A stretch of DNA of 64,000 nt from Gilvimarinus japonicus (GCF_042847215.1 NZ_AP031500.1:3596001-3660000); one strand, 5' to 3'. Positions 1 through 8,835 are shown, numbered from the stretch's first letter. Notes: generated by a model not told the origin, from the sequence alone. Numbers and translations are program-made.

Positions 1-303
1 CTTATCCTTGATATCCCACATTAGTGATTCGGTATAGTAGACATCTATGTATTCCCTTTCTACGCCTGAAGCGTGTTTTAGCTTATTTGACATGTAATTC
101 AAATGATTCAAAGCAGTTTCTGAATCTTTTTCCTTTATTGAATCAGTTGTTGCTTGTGAAAAACATTCAAACATCTGGGTATACATTTTATCTTCAGGAT
201 CTAATTCTAAAGCTTTCATTTGTTCATCTATTCGTTTTCCAACGTCAGGAAACTCTCGCTTTATCGCAGAAATGAAGTTTTCGGCTATTTTGTCTCTATC
301 CAT
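1..303 (-). CDS. Hypothetical protein, C-terminus cut by window edge
   Basis: An open frame reads leftward from an ATG at 303 to the window edge with no stop, giving 101 codons (MDRDKIAENFISAIKREF... to ...LMWDIKDK). The product is acidic, helical and soluble, with no signal peptide. It resembles the small DUF7674-like proteins found in accessory regions, but this is only an impression from the N-terminal 'IKREFPDV' and the C-terminal 'YYTESLMWDI' patterns. Base composition is clearly more AT-rich than the housekeeping genes from 1833 onward, which fits recent acquisition. The ribosome-binding site is weak. Function is unknown; that it is a gene is likely because the frame is fully open and its codon use is coherent. 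Confidence 0.6.
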   Translation of the reverse strand, partial: MDRDKIAENFISAIKREFPDVGKRIDEQMKALELDPEDKMYTQMFECFSQATTDSIKEKDSETALNHLNYMSNKLKHASGVEREYIDVYYTESLMWDIKDK

Positions 304-744
304 AATACTTATAACAGTATATTAGGCGGAATTTCGTTTAAACAGCACGAAATCACGCCTCTTTATCGTTTACTTTTTTGCAAAACCATATAAAAATCAA
401 TTGCTTATAGCCACGCTCGCACAATCTACAACTGTTAAAAAGAAGCCGTTGTGTTTAACGAGACCCGGCAAGGTCTTTTATGCACCCGAAACGCAACAAA
501 AACCCCAAAGATTTCAGAAGACTATAGAAATGCATGTGGAACAACACAGACTACAGGTCTTAAATTTCACACAATAAAAATGCATAAACCATCCCGCTCT
601 ACATTAAATTTCTCGCGAGTGATTTAAAAAGCTGAAAGGAGAGAAAAGACTTACTGCGCTACACCCGGGGCTTTGCCCTTTATTATCTCACCTTCCTGAC
701 TGGCTAAACCTAAGGTTATGGCGGCCTGCCCTCTGGCAAGCTCA
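304..744. other. Gene-poor AT-rich intergenic stretch
   Basis: No frame of credible coding quality was seen on either strand. The stretch is AT-rich up to about 640. It contains the palindrome AACCTAAGGTT (706-716), a variant of which (AACCTTAGGTT) recurs at 1379-1389 on the other side of the toxin-antitoxin pair. The upstream region of the partial gene ending at 303 lies here. Confidence 0.5.
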
Positions 745-780
745 ATTTACCTCATAGGCCTTACGCGCTATGAGGTAAAT
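745..780. repeat. Perfect 13-bp inverted repeat downstream of the toxin gene
   Basis: ATTTACCTCATAG at 745-757 is the exact reverse complement of CTATGAGGTAAAT at 768-780, with a 10-nt loop. It lies 39 bp beyond the toxin stop and could end that transcript, but no T-run follows on the minus strand, so it is not a classical terminator. It may be the boundary of the inserted module. Confidence 0.7.
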
Positions 781-818
781 CGTGCCACGGTTCGGTGGTG
801 TTGGCAACCGGGAATTGG

Positions 819-1106
819 CTATGCCGTTGGCCACTGCTGCGAGCTATGCAAAGCTCTAAGCACGTCGACACGGTTAGCCGCTTCTCGATATACGAGTACA
901 AAGGGCAAACCATCGATGACGAGTTCACGCGTGTTTTTAACACGGCCTTGGCGGCCTGCTCGTGGGTGGCGGGGTAAGATCAGCTCTGCGGTGTTAATAA
1001 TCGACAATACAACATCTATCGCTATGGTAGGGCTGCTTTCTTGCGCGATATAGCTTTCTATTTTTTCCAAATCTTGCGCGGCGAGGTCAGTCCATTTGAG
1101 CTGCAC
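819..1106 (-). CDS. RelE/ParE-family toxin
   Basis: A 95-residue basic protein with the ParE/RelE fold pattern: an N-terminal strand with 'WTDLAAQDLEKIESYIAQ', a central helix, then 'PRAGRQGRVKNTRELVIDGLPFVLVYR' split over the last strands. It is the toxin of a type II toxin-antitoxin pair. ParE members act on gyrase and RelE members on ribosome-bound mRNA; the sequence alone does not decide which. It overlaps the antitoxin gene by 20 bp, so the pair is translationally coupled, with the antitoxin first. The pair sits in a gene-poor, repeat-flanked stretch, typical of a mobile stability module. Confidence 0.9.
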   Translation of the reverse strand: MQLKWTDLAAQDLEKIESYIAQESSPTIAIDVVLSIINTAELILPRHPRAGRQGRVKNTRELVIDGLPFVLVYREAANRVDVLRALHSSQQWPTA

Positions 1107-1335
1107 GCTTGGCCTCCCACCGCGCTTTTAAGTCGGCGTGATTGATGACGCGGTTATCGTCAGCAGCGGCTAGGCCTTGCTCTACCTCGCGGATAAACCA
1201 CTCTTCCCGCGAGACATATTGTTTAATGGCCTCGGCCATTAACCAGGCGCGAGGCCTGTCCATGGCTTCGGCCATTTGCCCGATTCGAGCCAGGGTTTCG
1301 TCATCCAGCCTTACTGATGTGGCTTTAAGAGGCAT
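1087..1335 (-). CDS. Ribbon-helix-helix antitoxin (CopG/ParD-like)
   Basis: An 82-residue protein. The first 45 residues form a ribbon-helix-helix DNA-binding domain ('ATSVRLDDETLARIGQMAE', then 'PRAWLMAEAIKQYV'). The C-terminal tail is charged and probably wraps the toxin. Proteins of this type neutralise the cognate RelE/ParE toxin and repress their own promoter. It is the upstream gene of the pair and overlaps the toxin start by 20 bp. The ATG at 1335 is preceded by 'GAGAACCGTT', a modest ribosome-binding site. Confidence 0.9.
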   Translation of the reverse strand: MPLKATSVRLDDETLARIGQMAEAMDRPRAWLMAEAIKQYVSREEWFIREVEQGLAAADDNRVINHADLKARWEAKRAAQMD

Positions 1336-1390
1336 AACGGTTCTCCGAGGTTCTCAAAGATTCTTAGTATATCTGGCCAACCTTAGGTTG

Positions 1391-1832
1391 TACATTATTT
1401 GAACCGGAGCAGCACAGAGCGAGCGCGACTAACTGTGCTCCCCTAAAGCCATCGCCGGGCCTAGGTCCGGCAGTTCACACCAAACCCCACTAACGGCCCA
1501 ATGACTCACTCATTAATGTTTATTTGAATGGCTTTAGCAAAGTAAGCGACGAAAACTAACTACGTAAACCGCGGAACCCTAGCCTTTATTACCGGGCCTT
1601 ACGGACAAACCAAACCTGTCACTTCGGTGCAGCCTTCAAACTGTTTTTCGGAGCTCCTCGGCCAGCGGGGCGGTAACCAACCAATTCAACCCAAAACACT
1701 CCGTAGCCAAAAGGCCACTAGATACCGGCTCAAGGCCGGTATGACGACGTAGACCAATGAATGTGATATCGCGGTGACTCAACCAACTACGAAGCGCCGC
1801 TTTTGGCTCCCCTGCAGCCGGGCGAGCGCCCA
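1391..1832. other. Non-coding stretch between antitoxin and ilvD
   Basis: No credible gene is seen. A small open frame on the minus strand (1636-1836) runs across a repeat-like hairpin and is rejected. The stretch holds the palindromic repeat at 1722-1742. The ilvD terminator should also lie here, but no strong hairpin with a T-run is obvious. Confidence 0.5.
1722..1742. repeat. REP-like palindromic intergenic element
   Basis: ATACCGGC (1722-1729) and GCCGGTAT (1735-1742) are perfect inverted arms around TCAAG, followed by GACG. The layout 'GATACCGGC-loop-GCCGGTATGACG' resembles the dispersed short hairpin repeats common in gammaproteobacterial intergenic DNA. Copy number elsewhere cannot be seen from this window. 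Confidence 0.55.
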
Positions 1833-3506
1833 TCACAACCCTTTATCCGTCACCGCCCCCTCCGAAGCCGACGACACCGTCTTAGCAAACTTAGCCAACA
1901 CCCCGCGGGTATAACGCGGCGCAGGGCGTTGCCAATTTTCCAGGCGCTTCCGAATTTCCGCGTCAGGAATATTAATACTAATCTGGGCGTTTTCGGCATC
2001 GATGGTAATCTCATCGCCGTTTTCGATAATGGCAATGGGCCCACCGTCCATAGCCTCGGGCGTTATATGGCCCACTACAAAACCGTGGCTGCCGCCCGAG
2101 AAGCGGCCATCGGTGATAAGCGCAACATCGTTACCCAAGCCTTTGCCCATGACTGCCGAGGTGGGGCTGAGCATTTCGCGCATGCCGGGGCCGCCGCGCG
2201 GGCCTTCGTAGCGAATGACGATCACATCGCCTTTAACCACAGTGCCCCCCAGTATGGCCTCTAGTGCTTCTTCTTCAGAGTGGAACACCCGTGCTTTGCC
2301 GGTAAACACCAGCCCCTCTTTACCGGTAATTTTGGCCACCGCGCCCTCGGGTGCTAGGTTGCCCTTAAGGATAACCAGGTGGCTGGTGGCTTTAATGGCG
2401 TTATCAAAGTCGTGAATAATGTCCTGCTCGGCCGGGTAGGGCTTAACATCGGTTAGGTTCTCGGTCAGGGTTTTGCCGGTCACAGTCAGGCAGTCACCGT
2501 GCAGCAGGTTTTTATCCAGCAGCATTTTCATCAGCGGTTGAATGCCGCCTACGGCGATCAGCTCGGACATCATGTACTGCCCGCTGGGGCGCAGATCGGC
2601 CAGTACGGGGACTTTTTTGCCGATGCGCATAAAATCATCCAGCGTCAGTGGCACATCAACAGCGTGGGCCATAGCCAGCAAGTGCAGCACGGCATTGGTC
2701 GAGCCGCCGAGGGCAATGGTGACGGTAATAGCGTTTTCAAACGCCTTGTGGGTCATGATGTCGGTGGGTTTAATGTCCTGCTCCAGCAGCTCGAGTACAG
2801 CGGCGCCTGCGCGGCGGCAGTCTTCGGCTTTGGAGGATGACACCGCCTCTTGCGCCGAGCTGTCCGGCAGGCTCATGCCCAATGCCTCAATGGCCGAGGC
2901 CATGGTGTTGGCAGTATACATACCGCCACAGGAGCCGGGGCCGGGTATGGCGGTTTCTTCGATCTGTTTAACGGCAATGGTGGATAGATCGCCCCGGGCG
3001 TGTTGCCCCACAGCCTCAAACACCGAGACAATATCGGTATGGTTAGCGCCGGGTTTAATGGTGCCGCCATACACAAACACCGAGGGGCGGTTCAGTCGCG
3101 CCAGGCCGATCATGCAGCCGGGCATATTTTTGTCGCAGCCGCCAATGGCCACCAGCCCGTCAAAGCCCTCGCAGCCGGCGACCGTTTCAATAGAGTCGGC
3201 GATTACCTCGCGGGAGACCAGCGAGTACTTCATGCCCTCGGTGCCGTTGGATATGCCGTCCGATATGGTAATGGTGTTAAACACCACGCCCTTGCCGCCC
3301 GCCTGGTCGGCGCCGGCACAGGCTTCATCGGCCAGTTTATCAATGTGCATATTGCAGGGCGTGACCATGCTCCAGGTAGAGGCGATGCCGACCTGCGGTT
3401 TTTTAAAGTCATCATCGTTAAAGCCCACGGCGCGCAACATGGCGCGGGCGGGTGCTTTCTCTATACCGTCGACTACTTTGGACGAATGTTTGCGTTTATC
3501 GGTCAT
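1833..3506 (-). CDS. ilvD: Dihydroxy-acid dehydratase
   Basis: A 557-residue protein that dehydrates 2,3-dihydroxy-isovalerate and 2,3-dihydroxy-3-methylvalerate to the 2-keto acids in valine and isoleucine synthesis. Family landmarks are clear: 'TPCN' with Cys51, 'GGCDKNMPGC' at 122-131 with Cys124 and the adjacent Lys126, 'GPGSCGGMYTANTM' in the middle, and 'GGPGMREMLSPT' toward the C-terminus. Cysteines in these motifs bind the Fe-S cluster and the acidic/Lys residues bind magnesium. Length matches the roughly 560-residue class often associated with a [2Fe-2S] cluster. It appears to be monocistronic; the next gene on the same strand begins over 100 bp upstream. Confidence 0.98.
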   Translation of the reverse strand: MTDKRKHSSKVVDGIEKAPARAMLRAVGFNDDDFKKPQVGIASTWSMVTPCNMHIDKLADEACAGADQAGGKGVVFNTITISDGISNGTEGMKYSLVSREVIADSIETVAGCEGFDGLVAIGGCDKNMPGCMIGLARLNRPSVFVYGGTIKPGANHTDIVSVFEAVGQHARGDLSTIAVKQIEETAIPGPGSCGGMYTANTMASAIEALGMSLPDSSAQEAVSSSKAEDCRRAGAAVLELLEQDIKPTDIMTHKAFENAITVTIALGGSTNAVLHLLAMAHAVDVPLTLDDFMRIGKKVPVLADLRPSGQYMMSELIAVGGIQPLMKMLLDKNLLHGDCLTVTGKTLTENLTDVKPYPAEQDIIHDFDNAIKATSHLVILKGNLAPEGAVAKITGKEGLVFTGKARVFHSEEEALEAILGGTVVKGDVIVIRYEGPRGGPGMREMLSPTSAVMGKGLGNDVALITDGRFSGGSHGFVVGHITPEAMDGGPIAIIENGDEITIDAENAQISINIPDAEIRKRLENWQRPAPRYTRGVLAKFAKTVSSASEGAVTDKGL

Positions 3507-3624
3507 GGGGTGCCCCTATCGTTTGCAAGCGTGCGTCGGTTGGTTTATGTAGCATAGCTTACAAGGCATAAGCATCCGAGATACAGGCCTGAAATCAAAT
3601 CCGGCGTTGCCGACAAAACCAGAT

Positions 3625-4302
3625 TTACCCTTTCACGCCCAGATAAATCGTGTGCTTACTCCCCTTGCCCTTGTGTGCGCGCACCGTTTTTACCTCCACG
3701 GTAAACCTGGCTTTTTTGAGCTGTGTGGTAAACGCCGGATCGTGCCACGCCGACCACACGGCCAGCACACCGCCTTTGTGCAACGTACTGCGAATGGCCT
3801 GCAAACTTTCCATCGAGTACAAGCTGGTGTTATCGGCGTGAGTAAACCCTTCGGGGCCGTTATCCACATCCAACAGTATCGCGTTAAAAGTGGGCTTTTG
3901 CGCTTTAAATAATTCCGCCACATCGCCCAAGTGCACAAGCGCCCTTGGGTTATTAAGCGGGTAACCCGCGCACTCGCCGAGCGGGCCTTTGTTCCACTCA
4001 ACAACCTCCGGCACCAACTCGGCCACGGTAACCTTGGTGGACTCGGTGGTCGCTTTGAGTGCAGCGGCTAAGGTAAAACCCATGCCCATACCGCCCACCA
4101 ACACGGCGGCGCTTTTTACGCCCGCAATGTGCGCGCAGCCTAAATCGGCTAACGCCAGCTCCGAGCTGTGCACCCGGCTGTTCATCAACTCGCCGCGCAC
4201 ACCTTTAAGCGAAATAGAAAATTCTTTATCGCGCTGCATCAGGCGCAGCTCACCGCCGTTGTTTGGGATAACGGCCGTGCCGAGTAATTGCCAAGGGATC
4301 AT
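3625..4302 (-). CDS. Spermidine-synthase-like Rossmann methyltransferase-fold protein
   Basis: A 225-residue soluble protein with a nucleotide-binding glycine loop 'VLVGGMGMGFTLAAAL' near residues 67-82, 'VTVAELVPEVVEWNKG' as the acidic strand-2 end, and 'NAILLDVDNGPEG' as the strand-4 motif. This order is that of the spermidine synthase/SAM-methyltransferase superfamily. It lacks the long N-terminal beta domain of true SpeE, so polyamine synthesis should not be assumed; many such proteins are annotated only as 'spermidine synthase-like'. It is on the same strand as ilvD, 118 bp upstream of it. Confidence 0.8.
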   Translation of the reverse strand: MIPWQLLGTAVIPNNGGELRLMQRDKEFSISLKGVRGELMNSRVHSSELALADLGCAHIAGVKSAAVLVGGMGMGFTLAAALKATTESTKVTVAELVPEVVEWNKGPLGECAGYPLNNPRALVHLGDVAELFKAQKPTFNAILLDVDNGPEGFTHADNTSLYSMESLQAIRSTLHKGGVLAVWSAWHDPAFTTQLKKARFTVEVKTVRAHKGKGSKHTIYLGVKG

Positions 4303-4608
4303 ATCAATACGTATTAGCGAGGAATGAAGCAGGCACTGTAGCAGATTCAGTGTGTCGCCATCAGGAAAATAAATTGCCTGAAGTTGGACGTCGCGAAAAA
4401 ATCGGGCCGAAAGTGTTGTAGCACGTTCGGCAAAGAAACTCTCAGCTTACTGGTCGTGCGCTTTATTAAGGCGTGCAAACTTCAGATACCTTGCGTACCA
4501 CGTAAGGCCTTTAGTAAAAGCTAAATCGCCAACGTTGGAATTTAGCTCACACTTTTTAGGTGGCCATCCACCGCTACTGGCACGGATGGTCGTCACCCGC
4601 ACATCACT
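4303..4608. other. Intergenic stretch with a long imperfect palindrome
   Basis: No gene is seen. It lies downstream of the large lipoprotein gene and upstream of the spermidine-synthase-like gene. The main structure is the palindrome at 4519-4547. Confidence 0.5.
4519..4547. terminator. Possible terminator hairpin of the large lipoprotein gene
   Basis: AGCTAAAT (4519-4526) pairs with ATTTAGCT (4540-4547). Inside lies a second perfect palindrome, CCAACGTTGG (4529-4538), giving an almost continuous 29-nt hairpin. It starts 62 bp past the stop of the lipoprotein gene (minus strand). No strong T-run follows, so a role in termination or RNA stability is inferred. Confidence 0.45.
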
Positions 4609-7600
4609 TTATTGTGGCGCCACTAGGTTAATACCATCAATGGTTGCGTTGTAGTTTTGGCCATCGCTGGCGGTAAAGGAAACACGCAGTTGATAAAAAT
4701 GACCTTCGGGTAGTTCGGCGGTCGGTATTAGTTCTGCCGTGCTGAAGCTCTCTGCCGACTCGCCCGACTGAACGCGCAACGCACTAGCGTCCACCTTAAT
4801 CACATCTTTTACCGGAATCCAGCGCGACTTAAAGTGCCGCAACCAAAAACGCAGGCCACCTTCATCGGAGTCAATCACTTGGTTACCCGAGCCGGCATCG
4901 TAGCTCACTTGTAGCTCGATCGGCTGACCAATCACAATGGCCTGGCTAGTCCAACGCTCACGGTTATTAATGGTTATGTGCCCTTCGCTGTAGGCATCTA
5001 CTTGCAGCGTAAAACTGTCGCTGGTATCCGGAGCCTGCACAGACTTGGCGGTGATTTCCGTGCGGCCCGGTTTGTAAGCATGCAATACACCGTTTGGGTT
5101 AATGCTCGCCACCTGCGTGTTACTGCTTGACCACTGCACGCTCCGGTCGTCGGCATATAGCGGGGTAGCTTCGGCGCTCAAGCGACGCTCTTGCCCGGTG
5201 TACATTTGCGCTGGTTGGTCGGCAATCGTTACCGCCTTAACGGCCACAGGCTGCCAATCGACAACGGCGACAGCCATTGAATCGCTCACGCTGTTAGCAA
5301 CGCTCGTCGCGGTGATCGTTGCCCGCGCGCCAGGTTTGCCCACAGCCGTTATAACACCGTGCTGACTGACGCTAACTTGATCGGGGTTATCCGACATCCA
5401 TTTCAAACGGGTATCCGCATGTTCGGGTGTAAAAGCCGGCTGCAATGGATAAGCGGTTTGTGTCCGCACCTGGAGCGATTTGGGCCCCACGTCAAAGCTT
5501 TTTGGCGGCAGCTGATCGGTTGAGATAAGCGTATTAACACCGGGGGCTGTAAACTCGGCGGTTTCGCCATTGCGCCAGGCAATACTAACGCGCTCTATGG
5601 TGCGCTGAGGGCCCAAGCCAAAATGAACAATATTGAGTAGGCTTTGCGAAAAAACCTCCCCCGCCGAGCCAACCCGTTGGCGATAGCTGTGATCTTTAGT
5701 GTGCAGCGTTACATAAGCGCCCATAGGGTCGACGTGATGTTTAGGCGAGTAACCCACCGTAACCAAGCTATAGTTGCCTTGCTTAGCGCGGCTGTTTTCA
5801 TACAAATACCACTGGCCGCCCTCACTGCCGAGTAAAAGATCAAGGCTGCCGTCTAGGTTAAAATCAAATGCCTGCCCCATGTCGCCATTGCCCGGCCCGC
5901 CAACATCATTTGCGCCGTGCATAGTGACAGTATCAAAGCTTCCGTTACCTGTGTTTAACAGTAAATAATCTGAGGTTTTTCCAGACACTTTGCCCCAGCG
6001 ATTAACAAAAATATCTTGATAGCTGTCGTTATTAAAATCACCCCGCGTTACCCCCAACGAGTTACTGCCCGGCGGTATTTGCCACTGCGATGACACATCG
6101 ACAAAACGCTTGCCATCGTTGCGCAGCAAAATATCCGCCTCGTTACGGTTTTGCGCTACAAAATCGGTGGTCACGCCTGTCACACCCGTTAAGGTGAATT
6201 TAAAGCCCCAAAAATCATCGCCGTTGCGCACCAGCGCGGCTTTCCACTGGCCGTTGCCTAGGTACCCAAAGTACATACCGTTTTTTGAAATATCATCGGG
6301 CCAGCCCTCGGCTTGATTTGGCTCCAAGGTCCAATCTTGGCCTTTTTGCAGCACCGTCGATTGTTTATCACGCCCTAAGAATATTGGGTAATCTTTACCC
6401 CGTTGCTGACCCTGCGCCAAAAAATAATAATCCGAAAATGCCACCGCGCCATCCGCGCTAAAAGAGAAAGTGTCTACGCCTTTAAACCCGCGCGGCTTGA
6501 TGGCAAACACTTGCTCCAGCGGATCGAAGTCAACCGATGGTGTTTCTCCCTCACCACCCTCAAACACTTTGCCGCGCGCCAGGTATAAATCCAAGTCGCC
6601 ATCGTTATCGATGTCGACGTCAACTACCGCCATAACGTTAGTCAATGTCGCTACCGCCGCTGGGACTTTAGCGGTAACGTCGGTAAAGGTGAAATCGCCA
6701 TTGCCTTGCCATAAGCTCAAAGGCCCGTACATTACAAAATCGTCTATACCATCGCCGTTAAAGTCGGTTAACAATACTCGCGACTGATGCACCGACTGAA
6801 TACCGGGAACCGATTTTCGTGCAAAACCACCGTCACCTAGGTTCTCGTAAAAAAAGTGTTGGGGTTTATCGCCGTGCAAGCTGGTTTCGTTAAACAGCAG
6901 TAAATCCAGGTCGCCGTCTAAGTCCATATCTGACCAGCGGGCACCGCGACCGCGGCCGCCTTTGTTGATTCCTACATCGCCCGTGTAAAGCACCAGAGTA
7001 CCGTTATTATTGCGATAAAAGTTAGCCTTCGACGGGTCGGTACCATTACCGCCACCTTGGGTAACCACTAAATCTAAATCGCCGTCGTTGTCGTAATCGC
7101 CCGGGGAGGTGCCGTGTAAGTCATGCATAAACCAACGCGCCAAATTGGCATCGTGCTTGGTTACGGTGCCGTCGCCGTTGTTCCAGTAAAGTTTGCTGCT
7201 GGCATCATTGTGATTATTCACAATAAAATCATAATCGCCGTCGCTGTCTATATCGGCGATGGTCGGGCCGCCATATTTTAGTGAGCTCACCTGGTCCATA
7301 CCCGCTTGTGCGGTAATATCGTTAAAACGCGGCAGCGCTAAATCCGCAACCGGCTCAAAAGCAAGGCTGTTAACGGTTAGTTGAGCGTTATTGGCCGACA
7401 GGGTTATCTCCACCGGCCCCAAGGCATCAAACTGCACCAGTGCACTTAAAGTTTGCTCGCCGCTGGTGGGGATATCCAAGCTCTCCACCAGCAGTTTGTC
7501 GTTGGCGTAAACGCTGACACTGGCGTAATTTGCAGGGTTATCTACCTGTAAGGTTAAACGTTGGGTAACGCTAGCGCTGATGTCGCGCTCAAGTCGATGT

Positions 7601-7794
7601 GGCGTTAAGGGGGCTAACTCAAAAGACTGGGGCGGTGCCGCCAAATCGCTACAGCCACTCAATAAGCAGACGGAAAGAGCAAGGGCATGCGCCTTTTGCC
7701 AAGGCATGGCAGCAAAATGAACCTGAATCATAGAATTATCGCTATTGTGATTGTAAAGGTCAGACAAGCATTCATTATTGTCTATTGTATACAA
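4609..7794 (-). CDS. Large FG-GAP/VCBS-repeat lipoprotein with ASPIC/UnbV and Big2-like domains
   Basis: A 1061-residue frame with a lipobox 'LLSGCS'. A start at 7707 (MPWQKAHALAL...) would put the lipobox Cys at residue 20 and is the best biological start; 7731 is also possible and no clear ribosome-binding site decides. After the signal come many calcium-binding FG-GAP/VCBS repeats with 'DxDxDGDxD' loops (for example 'DIDSDGDYDF', 'DYDNDGDLDLVV', 'DVDIDNDGDLDLYL', 'DFNLDGSLDLLLG'). Then follow an ASPIC/UnbV-type segment ('GAYVTLHTKDHSYRQ' ... 'VSIAWRNGE'), two bacterial Ig-like (Big2) domains and a C-terminal beta domain. It is probably outer-membrane anchored and exposed, with a binding rather than an obvious catalytic role. 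Such CRTAC1-like proteins are frequent in planctomycetes and marine polysaccharide degraders. Confidence 0.9.
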   Translation of the reverse strand: MYTIDNNECLSDLYNHNSDNSMIQVHFAAMPWQKAHALALSVCLLSGCSDLAAPPQSFELAPLTPHRLERDISASVTQRLTLQVDNPANYASVSVYANDKLLVESLDIPTSGEQTLSALVQFDALGPVEITLSANNAQLTVNSLAFEPVADLALPRFNDITAQAGMDQVSSLKYGGPTIADIDSDGDYDFIVNNHNDASSKLYWNNGDGTVTKHDANLARWFMHDLHGTSPGDYDNDGDLDLVVTQGGGNGTDPSKANFYRNNNGTLVLYTGDVGINKGGRGRGARWSDMDLDGDLDLLLFNETSLHGDKPQHFFYENLGDGGFARKSVPGIQSVHQSRVLLTDFNGDGIDDFVMYGPLSLWQGNGDFTFTDVTAKVPAAVATLTNVMAVVDVDIDNDGDLDLYLARGKVFEGGEGETPSVDFDPLEQVFAIKPRGFKGVDTFSFSADGAVAFSDYYFLAQGQQRGKDYPIFLGRDKQSTVLQKGQDWTLEPNQAEGWPDDISKNGMYFGYLGNGQWKAALVRNGDDFWGFKFTLTGVTGVTTDFVAQNRNEADILLRNDGKRFVDVSSQWQIPPGSNSLGVTRGDFNNDSYQDIFVNRWGKVSGKTSDYLLLNTGNGSFDTVTMHGANDVGGPGNGDMGQAFDFNLDGSLDLLLGSEGGQWYLYENSRAKQGNYSLVTVGYSPKHHVDPMGAYVTLHTKDHSYRQRVGSAGEVFSQSLLNIVHFGLGPQRTIERVSIAWRNGETAEFTAPGVNTLISTDQLPPKSFDVGPKSLQVRTQTAYPLQPAFTPEHADTRLKWMSDNPDQVSVSQHGVITAVGKPGARATITATSVANSVSDSMAVAVVDWQPVAVKAVTIADQPAQMYTGQERRLSAEATPLYADDRSVQWSSSNTQVASINPNGVLHAYKPGRTEITAKSVQAPDTSDSFTLQVDAYSEGHITINNRERWTSQAIVIGQPIELQVSYDAGSGNQVIDSDEGGLRFWLRHFKSRWIPVKDVIKVDASALRVQSGESAESFSTAELIPTAELPEGHFYQLRVSFTASDGQNYNATIDGINLVAPQ

Positions 7795-7956
7795 CCTTAA
7801 TCAAGGTTCACCACATAATGCAAGGGTTTTAACCTCGGTTTACTCAGGCACGCCCCTCAAAGTCGAACAGAATGTCGCTACAGGCCTTACGTTACAGCCG
7901 CTGCGAGTCACCTTATGGCCTCTTAACCTTGCCGTGGCCCTTAAACAGCGCGGATA

Positions 7957-8835
7957 TTGCAATGCCGCAAAGCTCGGCCCCTTGCTAGACTTTTGGGTCA
8001 GCGTTTACTACAACTAATAAAAGAGCTTAGCGCGACACCCTGCGGTACAACTAAGCTCGAAACACGCCAGACTCAAGTCAAGCCGCTACCATGGCGAGTC
8101 ATTTTTATCCCACTAACGCTTAACCAGGCAGCACTCGCTTTGTCATTACTTAGCTACAGCCTATGCCTTTTATGCCGCCAAAGCGCCGACCAGATTCTCT
8201 GCGCCGGATGCGCGGCGCATTTAAAGACACTAATCATTGGCGAGCACCAATGCCGCCAATGCGCGTTACCGCTGGATACCGATATTGAATACTGCGGCGA
8301 GTGCCTGGCAACGCCCCCGGCGTTTGATCGTATTGTTGCGCCCTGCCGTTACGGGCACCCGCTGGATTATTTAATTGGCCGCGCCAAACACCACCACTGT
8401 TTAGGCAGCGCACGAGTACTGAGCGCGTTAATGGCAGGCTATGTTCAGCAGTACTATCGCGTACTACCACAGCGAGAATGGCCCACTAAAGTTGTCGCGG
8501 TGCCGCTGCACTGGCGGCGGCATATTAGCCGCGGCTTTAACCAAACCCATCCACTCGCCCGCGCCGGCGCTCGCGCCATTGGCTTACCTCTAAGCCGAAA
8601 ACTACTGAAACGCACCCGCGCCACCGAACCGCAACAAGGCTTAACCCGCCGCCAACGGTTACAAAACTTACACGGAGCATTTGTCGCCCGCGACTTAAAA
8701 GGCCAACGCGTTGCCTTGGTCGATGACGTTGTCACGACCACCACAACCGCCCGCGAGATCAGCAAAGTACTGCGCCGCGCCGGCGCCGCCGAAGTGCATA
8801 TTTGGGCGTTGGCAAGAACGCCAGCGAATGGTTGA
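7957..8835 (+). CDS. comF: ComF family amidophosphoribosyltransferase-like protein
   Basis: The conserved part begins with a four-cysteine zinc-binding unit ('CLLCRQSADQILCAGC', then 'CRQCALPL' and 'CGECLA'). It continues into a phosphoribosyltransferase domain ending in the PRPP-binding motif 'VALVDDVVTTTTT'. ComF proteins are linked to DNA uptake and natural transformation; their enzymatic role is not settled. The open frame is 292 residues, but typical members are about 230-250, and the first 60 residues look unlike the family. The true start is probably downstream, near 8130-8160, possibly a non-ATG codon. It is transcribed alone; divergent from the large lipoprotein. Confidence 0.88.
   Translation: MQCRKARPLARLLGQRLLQLIKELSATPCGTTKLETRQTQVKPLPWRVIFIPLTLNQAALALSLLSYSLCLLCRQSADQILCAGCAAHLKTLIIGEHQCRQCALPLDTDIEYCGECLATPPAFDRIVAPCRYGHPLDYLIGRAKHHHCLGSARVLSALMAGYVQQYYRVLPQREWPTKVVAVPLHWRRHISRGFNQTHPLARAGARAIGLPLSRKLLKRTRATEPQQGLTRRQRLQNLHGAFVARDLKGQRVALVDDVVTTTTTAREISKVLRRAGAAEVHIWALARTPANG

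Noticed and set aside
24..275. 83-codon plus-strand frame at the left edge
   Set aside because: It is antisense to a frame that is open throughout on the minus strand with better codon use and a normal start.
700..1393. Integron attC sites around the toxin-antitoxin pair
   Set aside because: GTTATGG and GTTGTAC near the palindromes do not fit GTTRRRY, and no integrase gene is present in the window.
1636..1836. 66-codon frame on the minus strand after ilvD
   Set aside because: It runs across a repeat-like hairpin, and its 'RHTGLEPVSSG' type peptide is a common artefact of intergenic repeats; there is no ribosome-binding site.
2542..3552. 336-codon frame antisense to ilvD
   Set aside because: It is a shadow of the ilvD gene, caused by GC-rich codon use; no family features.
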